Assembly: GCF_958298935.1 (NCBI RefSeq)
Contig: NC_084935.1
Coordinates: 1,250,001 to 1,314,000, forward strand
Direction: 5' to 3'
DNA length: 64,000 nt
Origin: Phragmites australis
Lineage: Eukaryota > Streptophyta > Magnoliopsida > Poales > Poaceae
Part shown: one piece after another, positions 34,823-46,407 of the stretch
How positions within the stretch are numbered: position 1 is the first letter of the stretch
Layout: each line of letters begins with the position of its first letter
The notes under the pieces: generated by a model
What the model saw: only the letters and a program-made list of their open reading frames with translations
The model's database searches: none
Told to the model about the DNA's origin: nothing
Translations under genes and position numbers: made by a program

Positions 34823-37800
34823 ATGATAGCTCTTTTTTGGAATATTAGAGGGCTGGGGAATAAAGGAAGAAGAAAACAATTGAAGGACCTTCTGACATTG
34901 CATAAAGCTGATATTTTGTGTCTTCAGGAGTCTATTAAGGCTGAATATAAGATTGGGGAGTTACAAGAGTTGGTGAATGGATATCATTTCTCCTGAAATT
35001 GGACTGCTGCACATGGCCACTCTGGATGCACTTTGATGGGGTTAGAGAGGAAACTTTAGATGCTATGGAGATGGGTAGTGATGAGTTCATCTCTAGTGTC
35101 ACTATCAAGAATATAAAAGATTAAGCTATTTGGGAGGTAATAAATGTGTATGGTCCAGTACAGTTTGACATAAAATCTTTTTTTTTTGCAAGAATTATAA
35201 TAGAAAATCCTTAGAGCTGATTATCCTTTATTGATTGTAGGTGATTTCAATTTCATTAGGTATGCTCATGAGAATTCTACAGACAACATTGCTTACTCTT
35301 GGATGGATATGTTCAATAGCTTTGTGGATGACTCTGCTTTGAGAGAGATGGTTAGAGGGGGTAGTAGATTTACTTGCATAAATAAACAAGAAAACCCTGT
35401 TAGATGTAACTTAGATAGAGCTTTTACTAATCAGGGATGGGATCAGCTTTATCCTCTAGCTACATGTAGGTCTTTGTTGATAGTTGGATCTGATCACAGT
35501 CCTATTATTGTTAATATTGGTGAAGATAAGAAGGTTAAATCACATAGTTTTATATTTGAGTCAGCATGACATCGCAAGAAGGTTTTGAAGAGTTGTTGAT
35601 AAGTAAATTTCTTGAAAGAAGATATCTCCAAGTACACGATTATTGGAAGCAGTTTAAAACTTATATTGGAAGTTTTTATAAAGGGTGGGGGTGCAAATTT
35701 TGGTAGTCAAATGAAGAGACAAAAACAAGAGTTGATATAAAAAAAATTCAAGATATTGAGCAAAAAGCAGATCTGGTTGACCTGGACATACAAAAATATA
35801 GGCTCAGATATCAATTAGAAGAGGAATTAGAGAATATTTACCACTATGAGGAAATTTTTTGTCAAAAGAGGTGTGGGGCAAATTGGATTTTAAAGGGAGA
35901 TGCTAACACTGGCTACTTTCATGAGGTTGCCAATGGCAGGAAAAGAAAATGTACAATCTTCTCTCTTGAAACTAAGGATAGAGTTATTTCTGGGGATACA
36001 AAGCTAAAAGAGCATATAGAGGGTTATTACAAACAACTATTTGGTAAAGAAGAAAGAGATGGACTGAATTTGGACACACGGATTTGGTATGAAAAGGGGG
36101 ACTTAACTCATGAGGAGGCTGATTATCTGGTGAAACCATTTAACTATAAGGAGATAGAGAAGGCTCTTAAAGAAATGAAATCTAGTTCTTCCCCTGGCCC
36201 TGATGGTCTCTCAGTAAAGTTCTACAGACAATTTTGGGGGCACTTGCAACATATTTTCTTAGAGATGTTTGATTTGTTCCATAAAGGTAAGTTTCACCTG
36301 AATAGATTGAACTATGGCTTGATCACTTTGATACCTAAGCTAAAAGAGGCTAACAATATCAAGCAATTTCTCCCAATTTATTTATTGGGTGTTGATTACA
36401 AGATTTTAACCAAAGTTTTGACTTTAAGGTTGACTCTTTAGCTGACAAACTTATTAGTAAGTCTCAAACTGTCTTCATTCCTGGGAGGCAGATTTTAGAT
36501 GGCATAGTTTTCCTACATGACGTTGTGCATGAGTTGAGGGTTACCAAAAAAACTAGAGTTATTCTGAAACTGAACTTTGAGAAAGCCTATGAGAAGAAAA
36601 AACTTCCCTGATAAGTGGATAAATTGGACTAAACAAGCAGTTGAGAGAGATAGAGTTGTTATCAATATCAATGGTTCTCTTGGTGAATATTTTAGAATAT
36701 TTAAATGTTTGAGGCAGGGTGATCCTCTTTCTCCTCTGTTATTTAACCTGGTGGGTGATGCTATAGAGTTTAGATGATATTTTGAGCAATGCTCAAAAGG
36801 AAGGGCTGATACATGGTTTAGTGCCCCATTTGATTCCTGGTGGGATTACTCATCTACAATATGCAGATGATACCATTATTCTTCTTGAGTCAGACGATCA
36901 ATCTATAATCTACACAAAATTCTTACTGCACTGTTTTGAGAGTATGTCTGATTTGAAAATCAATTATGAGAAGAGTGATGTGATTGTCATGGGTATCTTT
37001 GATCAAGAACAAAAAATAATTGCTAACATGCTTAACTGCAAAGTGGGTTTCATTGCCTTTTAAGTATCTAGGGATTCCAGTGAGTGATGATCATTTTAGA
37101 GTTAAAGATTTGATGTTTGTTGGGCAGAAGATAGAAAAGAAAATGGGGACATGGTAACATATGTACTTATCATCTGGTGGCAGAACAATTCTAATAGAGT
37201 CATGTTTGAGTTCAATACCTAACTACACTATGGGAGTGTACCTTTTACCAGAAACTATGCATAAGAAGATGGAATTAGCTAGATCAAACTTCTTTTGGTA
37301 TGGTCAAGGTCATAAAAGAAGGTATCATCTGATCAAGTGGGATGTCTTGGCCAAACCTAAAGACTTTGGTGGCCTTGGCCTTACTGACACTAGAGTGATG
37401 AATGCCTGCCTTTTGTCCAAATGGATTGTGAAATTAGAAAGAGGCGATTGTGATCCAGTTAGTGACCTTTTGAGGAAAAATATTTAGGAGATGGAGGTTT
37501 TTATAATAGTAGAGTTGTTGATGGTTCTTAATTCTAGAAAGGTTTACACTCTGTCAAAGAATACACTGCCCTAGGCTTGGTCTATATTCTAGGAAATGGG
37601 AAGAAGATCAGGTTCTGGTTGGATGTTTGGGTGGACTCTTGTCCACTTAAGATCAAATTTGACAATCTATATAAGATCTGCTCCCAACAAGATGTAACGG
37701 TCCACCATGTGCTTGCTCAGGGATTCCCTAACCTCACCTTTAGGAGATCATTTGGTCCATAGGAGGTGGAGGAATGGGATAGCTTGATTGAGATCACTAA

Positions 37801-38390
37801 CCTTGTTAGTCTAACTGATGAATCAAATTCAATGGTTGGGGCTTTTGAGAAAACTAGAAAGTTCAGCACATCCTCCCTCTACAGGCATATTACTTTCTCT
37901 GGGGTTATAGATGAAAGCATGATGGAAATATGGGACAACAAACTTCCTTTGAAGATTAAAATTTTTCTATGGTCACTACATAAAAATAGAATCCATCGGC
38001 TAATCAGCTGATTAAGAAAGGTTGGAAAGGTAGTGAATGGTGCAAACTATGTGGTCTCAGTGGGACGGCTGATCACATTATGTTTCGTTGTCCAGTTGCA
38101 AATTTGTTTGGTGCATCTGTAGAGATGTTTTCCACTGGCATTTTGTGCCGGATTCTCTTCTGGATTTTAGAGAGTTACTTCTTGATGGTAGAAGCTCTAG
38201 AGAGAATTTGTTTCTTCCTTTTCTTTTAGGTGTTGTTTGATGGTCTCTTTGGCTAACTCGTAATGATCTTGTTTTCCAAAATAATATCTATCCCTCCCCT
38301 CAGGCTTCCATCTACAGGGCGATTTCATTCATGACTCAGTGGAAACTGCTTGCCGATGAGTGTGAACACGAGACGCTAGAGGAGGTGATT
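34823..38390 (+). pseudogene. LINE ORF2 (endonuclease and reverse transcriptase), broken
   Basis: It opens MIALFWNIRGLGNKGRRKQL with the APE-like endonuclease motifs WNIRGLG and CLQES, later VGDFNFI and GSDHSPI. Reverse-transcriptase motifs follow in order: SSSPGPDGLSVKFYRQFW (about 36183), LRQGDPLSPLLFNL (about 36710) and the catalytic YADD (LQYADDTIILLES, about 36862). Then comes the zf-RVT region (FSTSSLYRH...WDNKLPLKIKIFLW, about 37862-37974, and WCKLCG...CPVA to about 38100). At least ten stops or frameshifts are scattered through it, so it encodes no protein. Confidence 0.88.
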
Positions 38391-38779
38391 TAGAAGATCA
38401 AAATGGAAGTGATGTTCATAATCAGTGTTTCTTGTGCAGTAGGCTACCAGCTGGAATTGACTAATTGTTCCTCGGTTTAGCTCGTCTTTAGCTTATCATT
38501 AGTTTTGTTCAAACTAAAGTCGTGTAAGGGTTGTTTTGATTTTCTCTATTGATATCGTGTGTCTTTTGGTTTTCTAGATTTTGTGTAGAGTTGATGTTCT
38601 ATTTTGGGGTGGGCTTGTTTGCTGTCTGCTGAGCTTATTCTGCCTATGTGTTGTAAAGATCCTTATCTGTTCGTTGGTTCTCTCAACGGAAACTATAAGT
38701 TTTCTATAAAACAGGCCCAATGCCTTTGATCTAAAATGTCGATTTAAATTCCGGCAAAAAAAAAGTCCATTTAAGAAAG

Positions 38780-39239
38780 CTCATCGTTGGTAATGTTGAA
38801 CACTAAGTCAGTCATAGCTCGTTGTCATGTGCCGGACGGTTTTGACTTCCGGGTGTCCGAAATCTGCCGGTGCTGCCAACCTATCAGCCCCTCATGGCAC
38901 CGTTCACTACAGTGAGACCTGAAACTGCAGTCTGCAGTACAACGGGAATATCCAATGGACGCGAACTATCAAGTCTTCAGCTAACAGCTTAGACAACGTC
39001 AGTGTCTGACGACGCAGTCTGGGTGCCAGCAACCATATAGCTCACTGAACATATTGTCGGCTTCTTTCTACATCGGTTATGTGTTCCAAGTTCCAACCAT
39101 ATTCTAATTCTAAGAAGATAAAATAGTTCTACAAGGTGTGTTCCAACCATGACACAGGATGCAACTGCAGTTCCACGACTGCAACAGCGCACGATAAGAC
39201 TAACAGATCCAGCGCCGTGCAATGCCAACCTACGAAGTT
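38780..39239. other. Intergenic, no gene seen
   Basis: There is no coding signal or repeat structure that I recognise. It separates the end of the large LINE from a short truncated LINE. Confidence 0.4.
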
Positions 39240-39413
39240 TTTTTGGCGACTGCGCATATTGCATTAAGAAGGGAAAATCAGAAGGTTCGTTACAGATCCG
39301 ACGACGATCCTTGCAGATCCTGGGAACTAGAACATCTTAGACAGGAGAAAAACAGGAAAATGATTACAAGTATCGATGCAACGAGGAAGAACGGATGAGG
39401 CTCAAAGGATCGC
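39240..39413 (-). mobile_element. 174-bp 5'-truncated LINE with 11-bp TSD
   Basis: CCTACGAAGTT occurs at 39229-39239 and again at 39414-39424. Between them, read on the minus strand, the sequence ends CTTCTTAATGCAATATGCG...CGCCAAAAAA, matching the 3' terminal region of grass LINEs (CTTAATGCAATG... then A's). Only the last 174 bp of the parent element were copied. Confidence 0.75.
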
Positions 39414-39424
39414 CCTACGAAGTT

Positions 39425-40166
39425 GAGAAAGATGCGTGCTGCCATTTTCTCATCACAATGACAGAGCAACGTGACGCAGATCCGAGTATCGGACCGGCCT
39501 CCGGAACGAAAAGCAGAAGCGCTGAACACTGAAAAGTGTTCTGTCAGCGATGCGCTGCGCACTCCTCTCCGGGGTTCTCTGCTTGACTGTGCTTCATGCA
39601 CGACTCGGTGTGCATGCATGGCTAGCTCCTCGGATAAACATGATTGCGTGAGTTCTACCGGATCGCATGTGCAGGCATGCAAATTGAAACTGACTAATGT
39701 ATACCACCATCGCATCCATGAGAGAACACATTCGCGTCGATGCAGATGCAGTACTTGAAATGAACTATCTGATGAGCAAGCCCAGCGACAACGTAAGGAG
39801 ACCACAGGAAACTTGCATCGTGGAACGCCGCAGTCCGCATCCCCTGAGGATCATTTAACATGCCATTTTCTCAACATTTATCTCATACCAATTAATTGGA
39901 AACATTGCATTCATGTTTGTCGACCACAATGCCATGCACAGCTTCTCATGAAAGCGCATCACTCCACTCCACTGCCACACATCCGCATATCCCAACATCT
40001 GAATGCTTGTTCAGGAGCTTAAAAAGAAGCAGGCAGCCCAGCAGAAAACGAAGTCTGGATAACGGCCCACAGAAATTATTTGCTTAGAAAGTAACATCAA
40101 AACATTCCCAATCTTCCTTCTCCAGCTGGTAGTTTGTAATTTGCTGCCCCCTTTTACATCCTAATT
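39425..40166. other. 3' flank of the HIG1-domain gene
   Basis: It contains open frames on both strands (39290-39805 minus, 39471-39758 plus) with no family resemblance. The last hundred bases next to 40166 are probably the 3' UTR of the HIG1-domain gene. Confidence 0.4.
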
Positions 40167-43100
40167 CTACTCCTTTCGTGAGCTACTGTCAGATGAGAGG
40201 AACTGCTTTGCATATTGGTGAACTTTGGATCCTGATCCTGAATGATGATCATAGTACTCCACCAGTGCAGACCCGCCCAAGGCAGCCAGGGTTAGGGCCT
40301 GAGCATGCAGCCTGCCAAGGTAAAACAGTGATAGAAATTAAATCACAGGTGCCCCAACTGGGACGCGGTGTCAACAATGACGGGTTTCAGTAACTGCAAA
40401 TAACAGTTTCAGACTTCGGTGACATAACTACAAACCGAAATGTCTCAACATTTTGGGTGTGTACTTCCAGGTTTCTATCTTTCAGTTCTTTCCAGTAGTC
40501 ACAAGGCCATTCTAGTATGCAGAAAAGGCCTATGTCAAACTTAATACCGCAAATAAAAAGTGGAGAGCTCCACATTTTGGGCTTCAGTATGTGCCTCATT
40601 AAGAAGGTAGGGAGCAATACTAATACAAATCTACAAAGGCACTAGTTTCACACTCCCTAAACCTTGGAAAATTCATTATTTTTCAAGCCAAAGCTTGTTT
40701 TCTCAATGCTGATGCTCCATCTAGATAGGTGGTCCTCTCTTGATCCACAGAAACTCTGGAGAACGCAGGAGAGCTGCATCTTTTGTATTAAGAAAGGAAC
40801 TAAGATCGGAGATCCCAGGAAGTGTTACAGCGGGCCAAAAAGCCTAGAAGCCTTAAGTAGCTGATACAGCAGCGAGAACAAGGAGTTAGACTCCCATGCA
40901 AGAACTAAACGACTATAGATAGTGATCCAACTCTGCGCAAATGAGCAATTAGGGTTGAAAGGTGTGAAGCACCGCCCAGACACCATTGCTCAGCCGACAT
41001 CCCAATTGTGGCCACCAGCGCATCTGTGGAGGAGCGGTTATTGTTGAACACTATGTCGTTGCGAGTCGACCAGATTGTCCAAATGGTTAACAAGATGAGA
41101 GAATCGACCCCCCGGCGAAGGTCTTTGTCAACCCACGCCTGGATGTCGAGCCACCAATCGCAGAGAGTGGTATGATCCTGCGGCGAATGAAAGCCCATGG
41201 TCCTCCACCATAGCTCCCTCGCCACATCGCAGTGCAGGAACAAGTGGTCAGCCGTTTCGGGGAGCTGAGCGTAGAAGGAACAGCAATCATCCGACTGTAG
41301 ACCACGGCGTCGTCGACGGGAGGCCGTCCAACGCCTACCGAGCAGACCTAGCCAGGCGAAAAACTTCACTTTTCTCGGCGCCCAAGCCTTCCAGATTACA
41401 TTAGCTCCGGCGAAGAGTTCAGAGCCTTGGAACAACATCTGATAAGCTGAGCTAGCGGAGTAGACACCTGAGGAAGACCATCTCCAAATAATCTTGTCAT
41501 CGTCTTCGGTGAAGGTGAAGGAATTCATATGGTTCCATAATTGAAGGTATTGAAGAATCGCCGGCAAGGATAGAGGTCCCGATAGGTCACAGATCCACCT
41601 TCGGTCACCCAAAGCCTCGCGAACTATTCTGGTGCTGATGATCGAAGGAGCGACGCAACGATGTAAATCAGGAGCTATAGAGCGTATGGATCGTCCATCA
41701 ATCCAAGCGTTGTTCCAAAACAACGTGGTCTTCCCATTCCCAACCACAAAGATTGTTGAGGCATTGAAGAGTGCGACCACCTCGCGCGCGTGCTGCAACG
41801 GGAGCGAGGCGCACGGGTTCTTCGTTGATGACCCATGGTGGAACAGCAGTGCAAAGCAGCGTATGTAACGGCGTGGTTGATAGCACCGAACGAACCAACG
41901 TGACCCTGCCAGGTTTGGAAATGAGTCTGGCTTGCCACCTTGGGAGTTTTGCAGCCACTCGGTCGATGATATGCTGCCAGTGAGCTCTGCGTAGCCGACC
42001 GATCGCCAATGGCACGCCCAAGTATTGGATGGGAAGTTGGACAGCCCACATAGCAGAAGGTCCTGGACGTATCTGAGTTCCGCGTCCAAGCAGTTTATGG
42101 CGATTACAGTGCACTTGCCGAGATTCATCTTAAGACCAGAAACCTCGCCAAAGAAGCGGAGCAAGGCGAGATGGCTGCGGATGTTACTTGGCGTTGGGGA
42201 CAGGAAGAGGACCACATCGTCTGCATACAGCGAGCAGCGGTGCTTGATCGAGGGATGGCCAGCAGGAGCGACAATATCGGCCTCCCCAGCCCGGCGCAAA
42301 AGACGCTCCAACGTGTCCATGACAAGCACGAAGAGGAGGGGCGATAACGAGTCTCCTTGGCGCAGCCCTCTAGCGTGGTGCAGGATCGGACCTGGGAAGG
42401 AGTTGAGCAGAATACGAGTTGAAGAAGAGCCCAGAATTCCAATGATCCAGCTGCACCATTGTTGCTCGAAACCCCACGCCCTCAAGACATCCAAGAGGAA
42501 TGCCCAACACACTGAGTCGAAGGCCTTTGAGATATCCAATTTCAACAAAATTTGCGATCGCTTAGATTTCTTCAGAAGCCATGCAGTGGCGTGCACCATT
42601 TTGAAATTGTCATGGATCAATCGATTGACCAAATATCCACAGAAACTAATGTAAACATTTTTAACAGTAGACTGAAGATTGACCTATAACATGAAAACAA
42701 AGAGGTAGAAGCATGTCATAAAAGCAGTAAAAAATAGCAGACTACCACAAGAGTTATACAATTGAAGTTGAAGCATATAACAACCAACACACAATAAACA
42801 TCTGGTTGTACAGGAAGGACATGGATTAATGCTGCTAATATGTCAAGTTTGCAAAATAATGCAGTGAATCAATTAATGAGAACAGAAGAGTGCAAAAAAG
42901 TATATTAGGCTTATGAATTTGTAGTGCTACATATTCATGGGTTGCCGCGAGACCACCCCAAATAATAGCTAGTGGAATAGCGTACTTGCAAATTCAGAAG
43001 ATGGAGTTACCAGATTAGAGTTGTGAATTTGTGATGCCACATTTCCATGTCATATCGAAATTAACCATGACACCCTCAAAAAATAGCTATTGGAGCAGAG

Positions 43101-45196
43101 TGGCTTTTTACGGCTATGTGTCCAAACAACTAGCTAGCCTGTACCAATCACATTCTCATGTATTCTAAATTTGTTATAGATAGAAAAAAATCATTGGCAA
43201 GCCGCATTTACAAGCCATGCCTAGGATAGAACATGATCATAAAGCTCTGTCCAACTAAGTTTTCTTGGCAACAGATGCTATCCGCTAACATGGAGACACT
43301 AGTGCTTTCTCATGCACATCTGGACCCGATTTCAATTCATTTCAACATATGCTCTACTACCTTCTTGATCTATCCAGTACACATAAATGCTATGCCACAA
43401 CCCTACATTGTTCTGTATATTATATATTTATAACAGAGATATCACAACTAAATTCTTCTGGCCAAGCTGCAAAATTAGTGATAGGCTGGTATAAAGGCGT
43501 AACTGGGGATTTGCAAACTCAAATTAAAGACGGGCAAAGTGAGACTACTGCAGTGCATAGTTTGTTCCAAGAAACATTAATGCTCCAATGGTCCTATATT
43601 CTGCTTTAATCAGTGGATAAATTATGCAGGTAGGAACTAGCAAGACAACCAGTGAAGTTTATATTGAAAAAGAGACATGCCAAGTAGACATAGTTTTTTT
43701 TAGGGAAAACAGTAGGGGAAACCCCTACTGTGGTATAAGTAGACATAGTGTTTCAATGTAAATAACCAACTAACAGTATACAACAATTTCTAAAACTATA
43801 AGGAATGTTAAATTAGGCGAGATTTGTTCATTACAATGGCACCACGGGAACAGGTCCTTCGCATGACTTTTCTTTCATATTGTTTGCATAGAACAAAGTA
43901 TTGTGGCTACGGAGCATCTCGTGCACCTAAAATATGCACCCATATGTCCTTGCTAGCTGACACGTGCAACCTTATGTGTATTGCATGTCCTCTCTCGTTT
44001 GTCAACAAGTGAGGAGCACAAACAGGCATATTGCACCTTGTTAAAAGATCTCCAAAGAAGACCACTGAGCAAGGGGATCCGGTGCTAAAAAAAAAAGGCA
44101 TATTATCTGGGAAAATGCAAATTACACTCCCCCATGATTTACTACCTTATTTTATAAGCAGGAATCACAATTTAACCCTTTTGTCCTTCGCCAACATTTG
44201 CTAGACATAAACACCAAACCCAAAGGCATACAACGTAAGTAGAGCTGTGAATTCCTTTCACAAGAAAACCTCTCCTTCCTTCACTAAACCCCTATCTCTC
44301 ACAGCTGCCTTATTAATGTCACACTTAAGAGGTACTACATATGTTTGCTACTTTGTTGAATAGTTTGCATAGTAAGCAACTTGATTGAGGAGGCATGCTT
44401 GGCCTACTATGCCTTAACATCCAATTCATTTCCCGATATCAATCACAATTCACACAGTGCCAGCATTTTCCCCTCTTATGTTTGACTGCGACTGTAGACT
44501 ACAGTTTTGAAGCGATTAAAATGTCAGTTGATTACAGTGACCAAAATTGTAGACTCTCAGTCTCTGCTGCTGCACTTCCGTTTCCCCCCTTCGGTATACA
44601 ACTTCAGTATGTATCATGTGGAGCGGAACAGACAAGAGATATCGGTCGGGCTGATCGCGTCACTTACTAACATTGACAAACATGTTCTACTGATCGACGT
44701 GAACCCGTACACCTATATCCGACAGGGACATAAATTCGTACCAGTTCCATGATTCATGCTTCATGGCTTGCATTGCGTCTACCTACTAGTCTATTACCAC
44801 CAGTAGCACAAGCATTCCGACTGAAACTTTACTGATTAGCATCGAGCATACAAAACGAACGAACCAGGCATGCGCATTTACGGTAATTTCTTGAGCGAAC
44901 CTGGCATGGATGAGCTTGACGCTGGTCTTCATGCCTGGCCTGGACCAGTTGTACGCGATCGAGCCCACGATCCCACTCAGCCACAGGGTCCCTTCAAGCA
45001 CAAAGAAGAAGCGAATGAGAAGGTCTTCACACCAAGAATGGCGCAGAAGAGAGATGGGGACGAAACGGAGGGGGGCAGAACCCTCGTTTCAGACGAAGGG
45101 AGCAGGGGGGAGATTTGGAGCCGTACCGACGGCCCGGAGCTTGTGCTCGACGACCCACTCCCTCATGGACTGCAATGTGGCCTTCTCCTCCGCCAT
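40167..45196 (-). CDS. HIG1-domain (hypoxia-induced family) small mitochondrial-type protein
   Basis: Three minus-strand exons: 45196-45127, 44991-44901 and 40311-40167. Introns are GT-AG with matching phases (G|GG and AG|G). They give 101 residues, the usual size. The start is MAEEKATLQSMREWVVEHKL and exon 2 reads TLWLSGIVGSIAYNWSRPGM, then KTSVKLIHAR. Exon 3 reads LHAQALTLAALGGSALVEYY and ends in a Ser-rich tail SDSSSRKE. HARLHAQ carries the (H)-x-R-x3-Q core of the HIG1 motif. Family members (yeast Rcf1/2, plant HIG-domain proteins) sit in the inner mitochondrial membrane and assist respiratory supercomplexes or hypoxia responses; two hydrophobic segments here are compatible with that. The second intron is 4.6 kb, very long for so small a gene, and hosts three retro-insertions. 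Gene identity is by remembered plant homologues. Confidence 0.87.
40756..42634 (-). mobile_element. 1.9 kb 5'-truncated LINE inside the HIG1-gene intron
   Basis: A perfect 13-bp duplication ATCCACAGAAACT flanks it (40743-40755 and 42635-42647). On the minus strand it begins inside the reverse transcriptase (VNRLIHDNFKMVHATAW) and ends with the LINE-typical CTTAATACAAAAGATGCAGC, then TCTCCTGCGTTCTCCAG. There is no A-tail before the downstream TSD, which is unusual. It is oriented with the host gene, so it would be transcribed in the intron. Confidence 0.88.
40905..42632 (-). pseudogene. LINE ORF2 C-terminal part, open for 575 codons
   Basis: Reverse-transcriptase motifs KLDISKAFDSVCW, LRQGDSLSPLLFVLVMDTLE and YADDVVLFLSPTPS are followed by a zf-RVT-type region (VYSASSAYQMLF...WKAWAPRKVKFFAWLGLLGR). 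The frame has no stop, but between about 42050 and 41770 its translation is nonsense. There the normal L1 text (PIQYLGVPLAIGRLRRAHWQ and SKPGRVTLVRSVLSTTPLHT) sits in a neighbouring frame. Two indels that compensate each other must flank this segment. As a 5'-truncated copy without its own promoter or endonuclease it is a pseudogene. Confidence 0.85.
43694..43736 (-). mobile_element. 43-bp retro-insertion with 12-bp TSD and 3' hairpin
   Basis: AAGTAGACATAG is present at 43682-43693 and 43737-43748. The 43 bp between them are a T-run (A-tail on the minus strand) and the perfect hairpin ACAGTAGGGG-AAA-CCCCTACTGT (43709-43731). A 3'-terminal stem-loop next to poly(A) is what a LINE reverse transcriptase would recognise. 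Only this end was inserted. It lies in intron 2 of the HIG1-domain gene. Confidence 0.85.
44033..44095 (+). mobile_element. 63-bp retro-insertion with 9-bp TSD
   Basis: AGGCATATT occurs at 44024-44032 and 44096-44104. The insert ends GGATCCGGTGCT followed by about nine A's. It too lies in intron 2 of the HIG1-domain gene, antisense to it. It is either a 5'-truncated LINE or a SINE fragment. Confidence 0.7.
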
Positions 45197-46407
45197 CTCG
45201 TCAAAGCTCAATTCCGAATCGAGCTGAGCTCCCGATCCTCCCGCGGTTTCCGTGTGCGTGTGCGTTCCTTTGCGACGGGGAAGGAGAGGGGAAACAGGAG
45301 CTGGGATCTACTGCTAATAGTAATAGCGAGCGGCGTACGACGCGGGCCGACGTCATGTTCGTGGTGGGGCCCGATAGCCAGCCAGCCAGCGCAGTGCAGC
45401 CGAACTGAAATCAGGGGGTCCCCGACTCCCCGCCGCCGCCGGTACGATGCCGCGGTAGCATGTGGCTCACGGTTTTGGGCGTTCCCGGCGTCGGCGTGGC
45501 GGAACCGGAGGCGGAGATCACCGCGAGGTCTAGATGCCGGTGCGATCCGCGGTGGAGGAAGGAAAGCAGAACCGCGGCTTCAACAAGTAGGCTCGCCGCT
45601 GCATGTGGAAGGAAATCTGTGACCAAAACCGCGGCTGCAAAGCAATGAGCCAATGAGCCTGCCCGGCGGCTCTTGACTTCATGCCGTGCCTCGTGAGGTT
45701 GTCAGTTTGCATCAGACAAGTCTCAGTGCGCAGTTGCTTACGTCACCTCCTGCGTCGGGTTAGTGGCGAGACGGATGTCTCATTCGTTGACAAACCAATC
45801 GTAACTCCACTAGCCTTACCGCTCTTTCCCGCCAGCCGCCTCCCCATGCCGGGTTGCCCCAGTCACGTCGACCCTGCATCACGAACCGCCGCCGGCGGGC
45901 CAAGCAAAAGAGGGGGGGGGGGGGGGCATTGGCGAGTTGCGCACGCGCCGGTGCGCCGGGCAGGCAAACGCATGCGTGGAACGCCTGACCACACGTGCAC
46001 CCGGCTTTGTCATTCTACAGCAGCCAGAAATAGGTCGCTACGTAAAAATAAGCAGCCTTCCATGTTTTAGGCCGTTGCCTTGCGTGAGCCTCGAGCCCTC
46101 GACTCTCCATCTCCGCCCCCGTTTATAAGCCATGCAATTCCCTCGCTTCACCCTTCGTCGTCCACCTTCGGACTTCCGGTTGTAGCCGCCGTGCCGAGAA
46201 ATGCCGGCGAGCAGAGTGGTCTTCGAGGTGCTCCGGTCGGCGTCCCGAGAGGCCTTCCAGGTCGCCATCTCATTCGCTGCTAGGCCGCCCGTCTCCACCA
46301 TGCTGAGGCCGGTGGTCACCAAACCCCTCTAGTCCAGGACCACAAGTGACGGGTGCATTTGTTTTGCACCAACCATGCATTGCATGGGGTTACAAGCAAA
46401 ATGACTT
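45197..46407. other. HIG1-gene upstream region and intergenic DNA
   Basis: The first 100-200 bp are the leader and promoter side of the HIG1-domain gene. 45400-46330 is GC-rich without a recognisable gene. A run of 15 G's sits at 45912-45926. Confidence 0.4.

Larger units (their letters stand above)
31558..38764 (+). mobile_element. Degenerate L1-type LINE, about 7.2 kb, with TSD
   Basis: The element is bounded by GTCCATTTAGGAAG (31544-31557) and GTCCATTTAAGAAAG (38765-38779), and it ends in nine A's (38756-38764). These mark a target-primed non-LTR insertion. The length and the gene order (ORF1 with zinc knuckles, then ORF2 with endonuclease, reverse transcriptase and zf-RVT) fit a nearly full-length plant L1. 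Both open frames are broken many times. The TSD copies differ by one substitution and one indel, which agrees with an old insertion. Confidence 0.9.

Noticed and set aside
39290..39805. 171-codon open frame on the minus strand
   Set aside because: Its last third is the truncated LINE defined by the 11-bp duplication; the rest shows no family pattern.
41698..42114. Separate gene on the minus strand inside the intronic LINE
   Set aside because: Its translation is the missing middle of the L1 reverse-transcriptase region, out of frame because of flanking indels.
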